This document shows, piece by piece, positions 11,356-23,486 of a DNA stretch of 64,000 nt (positions are counted from its first letter, which is position 1; each line of letters opens with the position of its first letter). A model generated the notes under the pieces. The model saw only the letters and a list, made by a program, of their open reading frames with translations, ran no database searches and was not told the origin of the DNA. The stretch comes from Sepiola atlantica. Lineage: Eukaryota; Mollusca; Cephalopoda; Sepiida; Sepiolidae. The DNA lies in the NCBI GenBank assembly GCA_963556195.1, contig OY744521.1, forward strand, positions 129,606,788-129,670,787. Direction: 5' to 3'. The position numbers were made by a program, and so were the translations under genes.

Positions 11356-12597
11356 AACTTAAATGTGCTTCATGACTAGTTGATTACAGTTTTATAACAA
11401 ACAGATATTTAGTTGATTGCGACATCCGAAGCATTAGCATCACCTTAAAGGGGAGATAATGCAACAACCGCATGTTAACAATATTTCAGGGGCGTGGCTT
11501 CGCCCGTCGCTCTGTTGAAATAAGATTAAATGGACGCATCTTCATAGAAATTCGTTTTGATGAATTTGACGAACAACATGAAGTACGTTTCATTGTTTCG
11601 TAGAAAAATAGCTACCTACCCATGTTGACCAATTTATACATTTATAAGAGCTTATTAGTGTTGCAATGTATATGTGTTTTTACAGTAGATCAAACTTTTT
11701 AGTTTGTAGCAAGGATGCTTGGATTACGTGGGGATTAACTGTCTACTTTGAAATTAAGAGTAAATAATTAAGTTTACATGTACAATGAAGTGACGTACGA
11801 AAACAGGAAATGGCGATTGAATACGTGGCTGAAGTTTTTCTCTTGGGTTGCGAACAGAGCAGACGTGTTCTTCCTCCTCCATAGTGGATGGACCGGTAAG
11901 AAATCAGCTGGATGTTATGTAACATTAATGTATATAGAAACACAAAAGAAAACCCCAAATGATGATTAAAATCCCAAACATGAGCTGCGCGCAGTTAAAC
12001 CGTATGCGAAGAGACGAGAGGTACAACCTACCGCTGCTACTAAGGAAAGAGATAGACGTATGATTTATGTTCTTGTTTTTAAAAGAGAAGAGTACAGACA
12101 AAAATACGACTGCAAACTAAATAACGCTGCCAGAATTTTCTTGGCTTACAACAAAGTTAATTATTGAGAAAAGTGGAAAAAATAAAATTGAATTATCTTA
12201 TCTTTGTTTAAAACCATATACGAAGTCGTTATAAATGGGCCCGTGGAACGCAACATCTAGCACGTTGAGCCTTCAACGACGTCATCGTAAACTATACTAT
12301 TATTACATAGCGAAAGCCGTGTTTGAGTAGAAGAGTTTGAGTGACAACCAAACGGAAGTTGATGAAATCACGTGATTTCCGACCGGGCTTTTCTGTCTCT
12401 TTCTGCTGGCGAGACTCATGCGGAGAAAGTCGTGTTTGGGTGTTGTCCCAAATCGAGAGCAGCGCGCAGAGTATAATTTTGTGTTTCTGTATATCTTTTT
12501 ATTCTCTTATGCGTATATGATATTTCTCTATGACTGTTATTTTTTTAAACATCGATGTTCGAGTGAGTGAATCAGCAGACGAAAAGAACCTGGCTTC

Positions 12598-12716
12598 ACG
12601 ACGATGAAACGTGTATATAACAGTTTATAACGATGAAACGTGTATATAACAGTTTATAACGATGACACGTGTATATAACAGTTTATAACGATGAAACGTG
12701 TATATAACAGTTTATA
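12598..12716 (+). repeat. 29-bp minisatellite, four copies
   Basis: Unit AACGATGAAACGTGTATATA plus ACAGTTTAT is repeated four times. The third copy has one change (GACACG for GAAACG) and the others are nearly identical, so the expansion is recent. Confidence 0.92.
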
Positions 12717-12857
12717 CATCCATTGGCAAGTTAAGATGCAACATTACCGATCCGACAAAAGCACATGAGATTTTCAGAATTTGCAATTCAAATTTATTAA
12801 GTATTTCGAGCAATACCAGGCTTTGCTTATTTATCTAGTCCATCCATCTCTTTTTTT

Positions 12858-12860
<3 letters not shown>

Positions 12861-12936
<76 letters not shown>
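12861..12936. repeat. (TA)n microsatellite
   Basis: 76 bp of TA dinucleotides. A shorter tract follows at about 12954-12970. Confidence 0.97.
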
Positions 12937-12940
<4 letters not shown>

Positions 12941-13045
12941 TGAGTTCTTACAAATATATATATATATATTTACGTATATACTCTTTGTAATACCGAGAAA
13001 TGTTTATAATTGCAAGCTCAATAAAGTTGTATTGCAAGCATCAGA

Positions 13046-13048
<3 letters not shown>

Positions 13049-13127
<79 letters not shown>
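13049..13127. repeat. (TA)n microsatellite
   Basis: About 79 bp of TA with one interruption (TG at about 13109). Confidence 0.97.
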
Positions 13128-13128
<1 letters not shown>

Positions 13129-13304
13129 ATAGATGCATTTCGATGATCAAAGGTTCAATAAACCCATAACAATACCTTTCTTCTATTCTTTCGATTTCCA
13201 AGTATTCATATATCGTCGAGCGACCACAGCCATATATATTTTATGTTCTTTAAATATTTCTGCTTTCATATATCATTGTTCTTATGGTCATTGGAATGCA
13301 CGTA

Positions 13305-13306
13305 TA

Positions 13307-13356
<50 letters not shown>
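13305..13356. repeat. (CA)n(TA)n compound microsatellite
   Basis: CA dinucleotides pass directly into TA dinucleotides, a pattern also seen at 36.5, 43.1 and 45.2 kb. Confidence 0.95.
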
Positions 13357-13359
<3 letters not shown>

Positions 13360-13559
13360 TATTTATACAGGATTCTTTCATTAATTCAGGTTTGATTGAA
13401 TAGAAGTGAACGCTTTTGTCTATTCCTTTTCTGACCCCCGCAGTCACACTGGTGGGCCATATTAAAAAAACTTTGGTTCATGCAGTACAATATTAAAAAC
13501 AAAGATATGAACACTGATACAGAAGCCATTCTGAGTAAGTAAAACACTGACTTTACTGT

Positions 13560-14605
13560 GTGAAAAGTTATGCATATTGCTAGGAAACCTTTCCAATATT
13601 TGGATGAAATTTCAACACATTCAGCCAAAGATTCAGTTGCTTGTCAAGCAAAGCAAAACAAATACTACGGTCAAAATCACATACCGGAAGCCATAACACA
13701 ACAAAATCACAGGATTAACTTCAAGTCATACAAAAATAGGCAATCCATCCTGACTGATATAGTATATCGACAGACCAAAAATAGAGATCGATGAACTAAC
13801 ATTTAGTAGTATAAAAATAACCTTCATTTCTCAAAGAGGAGAAGCCTTTATATAGATCAAACAGAAGTGGAGTAAAAAGGTACGACAACGAATATATAGA
13901 GGTGTCTATTACTTTTTCCTGCATTACAAAAAAGTTAGATAAAACTTGTAGTATACAACGGCACCTCAATAAAATCCTATGACAATATCAGCATACAATA
14001 CAAGTACAACAATTCAGCACTCAGTGGATGTTCAAGAATCAGCAGTTCTAAAACTAGCATTGCCAAGGCGGCTTCAATTAGTTACTTTACGCAGTAAAGT
14101 CAGAAAGCGCTCAATAGACCTCTGTTTATAAACACGTAAACATAATTACAGAAATTACACATATGCACATTGACGGTTTTGATAAAACCGGGTCTATAAC
14201 AGGGTATGTGAAACTCTCTGTTAACGAGAACATAAAGGTACGTATTGACAATTGCATTGATAGACAATAAAAAATCGAAGCTTGGTAGCATTTCAAAGAA
14301 CAGTATCATTAGAAAAGTGATAGATCCAACAGAATTGGTTTCAAGCTGAGTCTAATCACAGAGAAAGGATAAAAGCCTAAGAATCTGCATAGACTTAAGA
14401 TCCATAGAAACAGCTCTCAAAACAACTCCTAATAAAACCCCTACAATAAAAGAGATAACGCATAACTTTACAGGTGCTAAATTATTTGTAAAACTTGACA
14501 CCAAGCCTGTTTCTGGTTTATATAACTAGATAGAGACTCTCCGCTGATACCAACATTCGTGTCACCTTATGTAGATACCGTTTTCAGAAGTTAGTATTGT
14601 AATGT
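13560..14605 (+). pseudogene. Ty3/Gypsy gag-pol relic (protease to RT)
   Basis: Plus-strand fragments appear in the order of a Gypsy polyprotein. A possible knuckle-like region (about 13640-13795, KYYGQNHIPEA) comes first. Then FSSIKITFISQRGEAFI and VYNGTSIKSY (about 13950) and VDVQESAVLKLALPRRLQLV (about 14030-14090) match the C-terminal half of Gypsy proteases. PTELVSS precedes the RT start LRICIDLRSIETALK and GAKLFVKLDTK (14369-14515). Finally LCRYRFQKL corresponds to the TPFGRYRFxRLPFG motif near 14590. In a functional RT the YxDD box would follow, but it is absent here. Several frameshifts and stops show a long-dead copy. No LTRs were found around it. Confidence 0.8.
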
Positions 14606-14997
14606 AATGAATCACAAGATATTTACCAATTGGAGATGAATTAAATTCTGAAATAAGTCGATGGTGAAATAAGAATCGTTTATTGCTTTTTATTCCTAAT
14701 CAGAGGTGCATTACTTCTAAATAGCTTCAGAAGAATCGTTTCATCTGAAACTCATGAAAATTCGAAATCAAATCAAAACTTTAGCATCATATGAAGTGAA
14801 AATGGTGTTGTCACAATCCAGAAAAGATATGAAATATGTACAAAATAACTACTGTTGTATAACTTCCCTCTAAACGGGGGTTTAATGTTTTGTATGTCAC
14901 AATCAAAAAAATATATGTTCGTTATCGAATGAAAAAACAACAAATCAAACACAGTACCATTAAATCATACCTCGTGTCTTCAACGTTTAGACTAAAA

Positions 14998-15140
14998 AGA
15001 AAAGAACTAGATCTCGAAACTGGAGAAGTACCATTTTTTAGGCTGTTGACGTTGCCTTCAACTCTGCTAGTCGTGGGAAGAAGTATCGGGTCTACAGATT
15101 TTTGAAGTCTGGCCCTTCCGTTTATAATCGACTCAAGTCA
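14998..15140 (-). repeat. LINE-tail repeat, inverted partial copy
   Basis: The reverse complement matches 10713-10855. Shared landmarks are GACTTGAGTCGATTATA, AATCTGTAGACCCGATA, AGGCAACGTCAACAG and the following TGGTACTTCTCCA. This is a third copy of the LINE-tail block, in opposite orientation. Confidence 0.6.
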
Positions 15141-15380
15141 TTTTTTCAAATGTCTAGTCGCTTTAAGCTTCGAACCCAGAGTCCCCATGTTCCTCTAGCC
15201 TATGTTCTCACAGGGGACAATGACCTTCAAAAGTCAAATACCTGACCCCGTCTGACATATATTTTCTGTTTACGTTCTAACGTTACGCGAATCTAAATAA
15301 TCAAAAGAGAACTAGCGTTCGTACCGTTACTATTCAACAGTACAAGAATTCTTAGGTCTTATTACATACCTTTTGCCGTT

Positions 15381-15400
15381 CCTAACCCTAACCCTAAACC
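15381..15400. repeat. Short telomere-like CCCTAA run
   Basis: Three CCTAAC/CCCTAA units, the reverse complement of TTAGGG. Too short to be more than an interstitial trace. Confidence 0.5.
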
Positions 15401-16020
15401 TATACCTGTTGCCGTTCATCAAAAACTTGGCTTAGAAAACAACTCCACAGTCTATTTTATGACAATTTACCTGGCCGGAAAAATAATAGAAATGATAAAT
15501 GGTATATATTATAAGTTTGACTTCAATGAAATATATTATAAGTTTAACTTGTTTTCGTCGCCTGTATTCAAATTGATTTCAAGATTGCTACATGGCCGAT
15601 ATGAATAGAACAATAAAAAGTAGACTTAATGAAATCTATAATTTAAAACAAAGTATCCGACCTAATAAAGAAAGAGAAACAGGTGTCTGAAAAGTGAGAT
15701 GATCGAAAAGAAGAGAAAACATCTCCCGTTGTCTGCCCTTTATAAATCAGCAGAACGGCTCTAATGTGAACCAATTTAACCCGGTCTGTTATGCGAGAAG
15801 AATTGCGGATTTTCAACCCGTGATCAGAGTTGGATGACGATCAGGTTCGCCGAGGGAAACAATGATTGCATTCGGGAAATTAAACAAACCAAAAACTAGA
15901 AACTAAAAAAAAAAAAAAAAACTGATACCAGAAACTAAAAGCATGATGTCAATGTAAGTGATGTTGATTAATATGAATAATGTCGGTACATGATGCGCAC
16001 AATTGTAAAGAAAATAGTTT
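15401..16020. other. Unannotated stretch
   Basis: No gene or repeat family recognised. A poly(A) run lies near 15905-15920. Confidence 0.4.
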
Positions 16021-16250
16021 CAGTTTTTTTTTTATAGATTCCTTTCTTTATTTTCCATATAATTTGTATTTCATTCTTTCAATGTCTTCAATGTGTTCTT
16101 ATTATTTTTTCCTCTCGTTTTTCTCTCTTTTTTTTCTTTCTTTCTTTGTCTCTTTCTTTTCTTTGTTTCTTTTTTCCAACGCATCTCACACTTTCTACTT
16201 TTCATTCCATTCATTCTTTCTTTAATTCACAGTGTCTTACTCCACAAACA
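16020..16250 (+). repeat. T/TTTC-rich pyrimidine tract
   Basis: Low-complexity T- and TTTC-rich sequence. Long open frames here are compositional (F/S/L-rich), not coding. Confidence 0.75.
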
Positions 16251-16819
16251 GTGTCGTATTGTCCCTCCCACCGGACGTAATGAACAACAGATGATTAACT
16301 TGTCGCGCCAAACTTCAGATTGTCAGACATGGATGCGACACTATCATTACACTCCTTCCACAATCGCCATTGTTGATTACCCAACATGGCAACATCGCCA
16401 TCTGCCCCCTACCCCCCTGGGCATCGTCATTTACTACCCAAATGACCTCCGTGCCAGCAGCCGGCCGTCCCCAACTTGGATCAGGGTCAATGCAACTAAT
16501 CAACTCGGCATTCAACAGATTTAGTACTGATCTGGTTCGTTTCGTTAATTTTAGATTCCAACGACGGATTAGCCGAATCTAATTTGTCTGCAAGGCGGTA
16601 GATAGATTTGGCAAAGTTTTAAGGCTTGCGCATTAAAATCTCAAACATCCTGAAAGGTTAAATAAGTTTGAAAACTTTAGGTGTTGACAATCGCTATGCA
16701 ATAACACAAGAAAGCAGAATAAAACAAATAAAACATATTTCAGGTAAATAACTATTCTTTTCTGGTTAACATCTGAGTCTAATTTATTGAGATATTGAAT
16801 TAGAAAGGAAGGGTTGAAT

Positions 16820-17400
16820 AGGACTTGTCTGAAAAAATGCCGAGGAGTCTATCTATCTTGACAGTAAAGTTGCTAAGGACAATTGAACCGAATACGAATC
16901 AGCAAATCATGGGTTGGATTAGATAAGGTGAATGCAATATCGAAATCAAATCTTCCTCGCAACGTAAAACGTGACTCTTTTAAAGCCATCGCTCCATCAG
17001 TTTTTGTATATGGAAGCAGCAGCTGGAAGTTTTACCAAACTATTAGATAATACATTTTACGGTATGTACACCAAGATGCTAAGAACTTATCCAAACTGGA
17101 GGCAGAACCCCTACGGAGGAGCAACTTTTTAGACACCTTCTTAAATGCCTTTACCAGATAAAAAACAGATTTGCTGGTCACTGCTAAGGAGAAAATCATC
17201 GCTGATGTTTTTTTGTGGATGCCAACACATGGATGTTCAACAGAGATCACATGATACCTTATAAAGAGTTAACTTCGGTTATGGAGGATAGTGCGAGATC
17301 ATGTGAGAGAGTAAAGAAGATCAGTGACATTAGCACAACTAGATGCTAAAGATGAGACCGGTTCAACAATATAAAAGATTTATCAAAAGGCTTTGCCAAA
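16820..17400 (+). pseudogene. LINE C-terminal relic
   Basis: Pieced over frame changes, the plus strand shows YLDSKVAKD (compare YLGxxVxxDG), then FVYGSSSWKF, then RFAGHC and KEKIIADVFLWMPTHG. These match the C-terminal part of LINE polyproteins of the type ending LLYGSETWT...RFAGHCxRxxDExISDVLLWxPxHG. Numerous stops make it a pseudogene. RT catalytic motifs lie upstream in such elements and are not seen here. Clade assignment by eye is uncertain. Confidence 0.7.
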
Positions 17401-19400
17401 CAATGCTGGGTAAGATTTCTTTTCATGTAAACTGAGAGAGTTGTGTCTTTCCCATTTCTGACGCTCACGTCACAAATGCTCGTTAGGACGAAGTTCAATT
17501 GTTTGCATTTACCACCGCGTTTCAGTCTTAATTTACAATTATAGCAAAAATATTTTTAGCTGAAAGTTAAGTACCCGCTATTAAAATTGTTATTACGATC
17601 CAATAATAAGAATAGCTGTTCTAAATACGTTTTTAATAAATCTGACACCATAAGAAAGAAGCGAGATCTTGCAAATGTTCGCTTGAGCGTGAACTTTAGT
17701 ATTTCAAATATTTTCGACCAATTTAAATCAAATGATTACAATTAAAGAAGTCCCTTCTCAGTATTAGTCATGTGACATTATTAGGATGGGACGAGAATTA
17801 AAAACCTTGACGTCGGATGACGGATTTAATGTCAAAACAAAAAAGCAAAAGAATAAATATTTATTTGTAAGAGAAATGACAAAGCAGAAACATTTCTTTT
17901 ATCCGTGACGTCAGTAGATAAAAAAACAATAAACAAGAGAATTTTATTGTCCTGAAAGCTTTTGTTGGAAATTGGACCTTAAACATTGACGACCGAACTG
18001 ACATTAAATGACGTAAATAAATCTTTTTTAACAGGTTTACTATGGTGTCCGGGAAGAGAGTCAGAGAGACAAGCAGACTAGTCGAGATGTGAGAGGTCAC
18101 GTATTAATCCGGGGAATATTTGTTGATTTGTGAAATGAATCGGCAAGAAATAAACTAGCTTTATTTTTTATGTAACAAAACTCGTTGTCTTGTTGTCTCT
18201 GTCAATGGAAATAACTCATACTCAGGAAAAAATGAAAAGGTGATTAGATTACTTACTTTTCATCGGCTTCTTTGGATTTATAGGACAAACAATATAATAT
18301 GAAATTGGTCTCAATCGTGTTGCAGACATACTTGTAGCGTGTTTTGTGGAAATACACAACAACATTATAAAAATACAAATGATCAAACAACAAGTTAAAT
18401 ACAAAAAACGAGGTTGTAAACGTAACAAATATTTGTATTTAGAGAATGAAAACGTTGAAGGTGTTTTGTGTTCGTGTGTACGAGTTGATTGCGTTGATAT
18501 AAAAACATTGGTTTGTGTAGAAACTGCCTCTCACGCTTGTCTCATGTAAGTGAAAGTTTGTTAGATGGACAGATGTATGTACATGTGTTTAATTTTAAGA
18601 GTAGTAGATGATACTGATCGTTGTTGTCGTCGTTATTGTTCGCGTGTGTAGCGAATTCTGGTTGATATTAGGGCGACGTGAATCTGCTGGCGGGAAATAA
18701 GTGTTTTGCTTTAATGTGGAGATTCGGCACGTAATTTTGTGTCCGTTTGCAATGTTGCTTAGATGATGGCGATGATGCGGCTCGTAGTAGTTGTTGCTTG
18801 TCGATGTTGACGACGTGCTGAAAACGTGAGCATGACAACATAGAGAAGCAATTTCTTGAGAGAGGCTTCTAGGATAAGATTAATTCCCTATGTGTTCGTT
18901 GGCGGGAATGTTATGTTTAACTCCAGTGTAAAAGCTGGATGTCTTTTTGGCGATCTGCTGTAGCATGAGGATCTTATTACCCCAACTAGATTCCGATTTG
19001 AGGTTACAGATGGGCCAATTTCTTGGCAAGAATATAAGCGGTTCACTTTGACTGGAGACAGGCTGCATCGAGACCTACCGGTGACGATCTGCTTAACTAT
19101 TAGTTTCTATTGACTCTTAATTGAAGTGCACATGGAAGGTTGTGGAATATTTTTTATTTGGCTCCTCACACGCTGACTGCCTACTGTTAGACATTTAGGT
19201 TGAGCATGCGTACTGTCGTTTTGTGTAAGTAATGGGGTTGATAACATCTTAAATTTGGCGGCGTATGTATGGCATAATTAGCATAGATGAAACAAAGATG
19301 AGACGCAGATAGGATTTAACATCGTTTAGTGGTGGAAATATTGTTGGGAGGATAATGAGTATCTTTCAATTTTCTTTCATTTTATTGAGATGGCGAATGC
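17401..19400. other. AT-rich stretch, nothing supported
   Basis: No protein motif, RNA or clear repeat identified in about 2 kb. Confidence 0.4.
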
Positions 19401-19406
19401 TATAGA

Positions 19407-19780
<374 letters not shown>

Positions 19781-19799
19781 CCAATATATTCCAAAATAT

Positions 19800-21330
19800 T
19801 GTTGCATATTACTTACCCCTGAAGTCCCTAGGTGCGATGGGTTATACGGTATGATTGGCGGGGAATGACGACTTTAGAATCAGCTACTGACCCATATGTT
19901 AAATGGATATTTGATTCGTGAGTTTAATGGTCTGACAAAGGAACTACTTTAAAATATATCTATTTGCAGTCAATACTTTAATGAGCTTAGATGCCATATA
20001 AGCTATTGAGAGATAGGGTCGCTTACTCCTTCTACGAGTGGGAATAGTTCCGCTGTTGGTAAAGGAACTGGGGATTAATTTAAGTCAAGTGAATAAAATA
20101 TGTTTTAAGTTTAAATTGTCGTAGTATAATCGCAGGAGTATTCCAGTCAACACAAGAAACGAATGTAGAGAACATATTTGTATCTGGCCCCTACGAGAGA
20201 CTTACAATAACATAGTATCCATTAAGGGTCACATTATGTGAATTCCGATCAAATATAAACAACATAAAAAATGAGAACCCAACTGTAATACAATTGCTGG
20301 GTTGCCGGTGACCGATAAGAAGAAAACGACTCAATCATTGGAACATTGTATCAATTTCCTTCTAAAGTGTGACGAAAAGCATTCGTCAAAGTCAGTGTCG
20401 AGCGGACGCCATTGAATTCACTTGGTTTCGTAGTCATCAATCAGTAGATAGACTATTATTGATTTGGGCGAGATCCGTTATTGTAATCTGAACAAAAAAC
20501 AAAAAAATAAAAATTAAGTATTATCATTGAACTGTGAAAGACTAGCAGCGCGTCGCCAAGTCAGGCGAATGGTCGTTTTTAGTAAATTCCAATAAACAAT
20601 TACTTTTGTCATGTGGGAGTCTAGATGACAAACGATTGATCTTGATTAAAGTTTCTCTTATAATGATGTTAAATGGTTGCGCTGTTGTTGATATAGACCA
20701 TTAGTGGAATTGAGATCTATTTTCTCAGACCTCATACACACAAACAAATCTGTTCCAGGTTGGTTGCATTCTTCTCTTGTCATATTTCACCGATGGACAT
20801 TAGTTGTGTTCTACTCGAAAAGATAACTCCGATGATTCATTTATATTACATGAAACTTTGTTCTGGGAACACTGGAATGCGCTCAGGAAATAAAAAAGTT
20901 ATAAGTTTTCCCGGAATTACAGTGGCATTAAAAATTTTTTTTCAGATTCATACTACAAAAAAAACATATTTCTAATATATTGCTTAGGGTATATGCGATC
21001 TACGTCCTAAGATCTACTAATTTGCATATTGATTTTCAAAATAACATTTCATTAATTAACTATTATTTCTTATTGACATCCAGTGATTGTTTTAATATTA
21101 ATAACACATACACATTTTTAATTGAATCTGTTTTATTTCGTGGAGAATCTCACAATTTGTGCTAAAAAGTTATTTCCTACCAACTCACAAGAAAGAGATT
21201 CGGGAATATGACCACAAAAATATGTAAAAATTGAAAACTCTTCAAGTGTTTCCAAGGCGACAATAAAAAAGTTATCTTAAGACGATGCAACGAAAGAGCT
21301 GCTGAAAAATACGTAATGTGTGTGTGTGCG
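19800..21330. other. AT-rich stretch, nothing supported
   Basis: No supported gene or repeat. Confidence 0.4.
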
Positions 21331-21337
21331 TGTGTGT

Positions 21338-21400
21338 GATTGGCTTAATGGATATCGCTGTGGGCTATATAATTTCATCGTATTCGTTGCGATTATGTAC
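21338..21400 (+). repeat. tRNA-derived SINE head, decayed
   Basis: TTGGCTTAATGGATATCGC fits a pol III A box and D-arm of tRNA-derived SINEs (TGGCTTAATGGATAAAGC type). The B box is degraded. A (TG)n tract lies just upstream. Confidence 0.45.
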
Positions 21401-21549
21401 ACGCTAATGTTGTTAGAAAACAAATGAAGCCTACACTTCCTGCAGAAATGAGTTTTAGATGTTAATTTCCTTTATCTTTTTTCTGCGTCATTACATTTCC
21501 AATCTCACTAAAATTACTCCATCTAGGTATTATATGAATATATACACAT

Positions 21550-21950
21550 TAGTGTTGGGACTATTAATTGGAATCAGAAATCAGAAAAATCGGAATTATT
21601 TTTGGTATCGGTATCGGAAAAAATTGTGCCTATTTTCCGATGCCAAAAACGATTCTTTTAATTGTTTTGATTTTGTTATGGTTTAAAACTATATTTTCCA
21701 CTACTGGTACTAATGAAAAACTGTATACATATTTATTCCTTTTAAACTACCAGTAAAAATAAAATCCATGGATTACACTCCACAAGTGTATTTTACATCT
21801 GATTAAATACATGCACATGTTACACTGGCCTTTACGATAACCTGAAAAAAAGGACAAAAACTCTATAGCTAAATATTTAGAGATTATAAAAGAATCGGAA
21901 TCGGTAATTGTATCAGAACCGGGAAAAAGATTTAAATCTTCCCATCACTA
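21550..21950. mobile_element. hAT-like non-autonomous element (MITE)
   Basis: The 401-bp segment starts TAGTGTTGGGA (21550-21560) and ends TCCCATCACTA (21940-21950). These are inverted repeats matching at 10 of 11 positions and resemble the CAGTGxTGGG termini of hAT transposons. The interior has repeated ATCGGAATCGG/GGTATCGG motifs on both sides, as in hAT MITEs. The 8 bp on each side (ATACACAT, ATATATAT) are only partly alike, possibly because the right flank expanded into (AT)n. No transposase is present. Confidence 0.6.
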
Positions 21951-22497
21951 ATATATATATATATATATTGTGGGGTTATTTAAATAATAGTAGTCTCGAA
22001 CTTTGGAATTCCATGGATTTCCTTAATAGCCACTCGCCCATTCGAGAACTTTTACTTTGAAGTGGCAGCGATGTATCGAGATAGGACTGTAATAATCTTC
22101 CAATGACATTTTCCAATAATTATTAACGTCTTACCGCTTATGATTGCTTTTTAATGGTCTCCTTTTAACGAGTTTTAAATCTATGTATAGGTGACCTATT
22201 GTTTTATGTTTTCTGCTAATCACTTACTGCTGACTTTTCTTTAATTTTTCATTCTTTTGTTTATACATTTTATATGTGTATATATGTAATTATTTTTTTA
22301 TCTATGTAGATATAGAAATAATTGATTCGTCTTCTATATCATAGCACTTTGTTTTTCTGGTATATATATATATATATATAAAATTGACTTATGGAAAGAA
22401 AAATAAACATGTTTTTATCGAGTACACCTTGCATTAAACAATCGAAGTTGAAATAGATTTGTTATTCGTACATACTTATCTCTCTTCTGTAATTTAT

Positions 22498-22500
<3 letters not shown>

Positions 22501-22558
<58 letters not shown>
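22501..22558. repeat. (TA)n microsatellite
   Basis: 58 bp of TA. A shorter one lies at 22362-22380. Confidence 0.97.
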
Positions 22559-22561
<3 letters not shown>

Positions 22562-22593
22562 GAGAAAGAAAGGATGAGAGTAATCCGACGTAA

Positions 22594-22860
22594 TGGTAAA
22601 TGAAAAAAGAAAAAACCAAAACATGTTATTTTTGTTTTTTTATGTATTCATCAACGGTGCCACCGACTTCTTTCAGCCCGGACCTTGGTCCTGCGCTCCT
22701 AGTAGTGGCTTCTTCTTCTCATCAACCCATCATGTCAACCCAATATTTCTATGTACTTGCATGACATTTTTCTTAAAATTATCATCCTGAAGAAGTCTTA
22801 CAAATAAAGACGAAACGTTGATGAATACATAAAAAATACTTTTTGGTTTTTCCTATTTCA
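22594..22860. repeat. Inverted pair of a repeat module between (TA)n tracts
   Basis: The left arm contains TATGTATTCATCAACG (ending about 22657). Its exact complement CGTTGATGAATACATA begins at 22816. The arms extend outward with gaps (AAATGAAA...AAAACCAAAA on the left, complement on the right) to the flanking (TA)n. Both arms lead inward to a CTGAAGAAGTC-like sequence: on the plus strand at 22787, and as a shortened minus-strand version at about 22665-22680. So two copies of one terminal module sit in opposite orientation. Confidence 0.75.
22782..22824 (+). ncRNA. Candidate hammerhead ribozyme-like motif
   Basis: The order of parts matches a type I hammerhead: TCATC (22782-22786), CTGAAGA (22787-22793, consensus CUGANGA), helix II GTCTT/AAGAC (22795-22799, 22807-22811), GAAA (22812-22815), ACGT as a two-pair or palindromic helix III, a T at the cleavage position (22819), and GATGA (22820-22824), which pairs fully with TCATC as helix I. 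Tiny palindromic helix III is known from dimeric hammerheads of Penelope-like elements and retrozymes. One extra A (22794) between the core and helix II departs from consensus and may reduce or abolish activity. Confidence 0.45.
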
Positions 22861-22864
22861 TTTC

Positions 22865-22867
<3 letters not shown>

Positions 22868-22926
<59 letters not shown>
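22868..22926. repeat. (TA)n microsatellite
   Basis: 59 bp of AT, about 40 bp after the hammerhead-like motif. Confidence 0.97.
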
Positions 22927-22929
<3 letters not shown>

Positions 22930-22974
22930 ATATTTTCAAACAAAATGTTTATAATAAGTTCTTAATAAGTTCTT

Positions 22975-23435
22975 GATACGTTGTGTCGGAATCTTTTCGT
23001 CGTCGCAGAACTCTCGCTGTTTATCCGAAACGGGTGGATGCGTCGCCACCGTCCGCGTTTCCAATTTCAGGGAACTATTTGTGCTAATCGTGCGCGCTTC
23101 TGCTGACGGCCATTTGTTGTCGCCTCCTCATCGTGTGTCGCGACTATTTGTACTAACCTTATCTCTCTCTTTGTTGTCGTCTCGCCGTGTGTCGCGAGAT
23201 GATACTTCCCTTCCTTTTTTCTGTCACTTCTCTGTTGTCTTCAACCGCTATTACCGCTGCCGTCGCCGTCATCATTCTTTGCGCTTTGTGTCGCTGTCAC
23301 ATTTTCGACCGGCGGTTTCCTTCTGTAACCAAAATCAATCTTTCTACTACAATAAATTTAACAAAGCTTTTAATGTTTTTTTAAAATTCAGAGCCGTTTA
23401 TTCACTAGCTAATTAGCCAACAATTAGAAGTTCGC

Positions 23436-23486
<51 letters not shown>

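Noticed and set aside
12781..12990. Open frames of Ile-Tyr repeats across (TA)n tracts (also at 9.5, 30.7, 36.4 and 47.8 kb)
   Set aside because: They arise from the dinucleotide composition and lack any flanking protein motif.
22973..23416. 147-codon plus frame
   Set aside because: No recognisable domain. Composition follows the GC-richer, TC-rich DNA.
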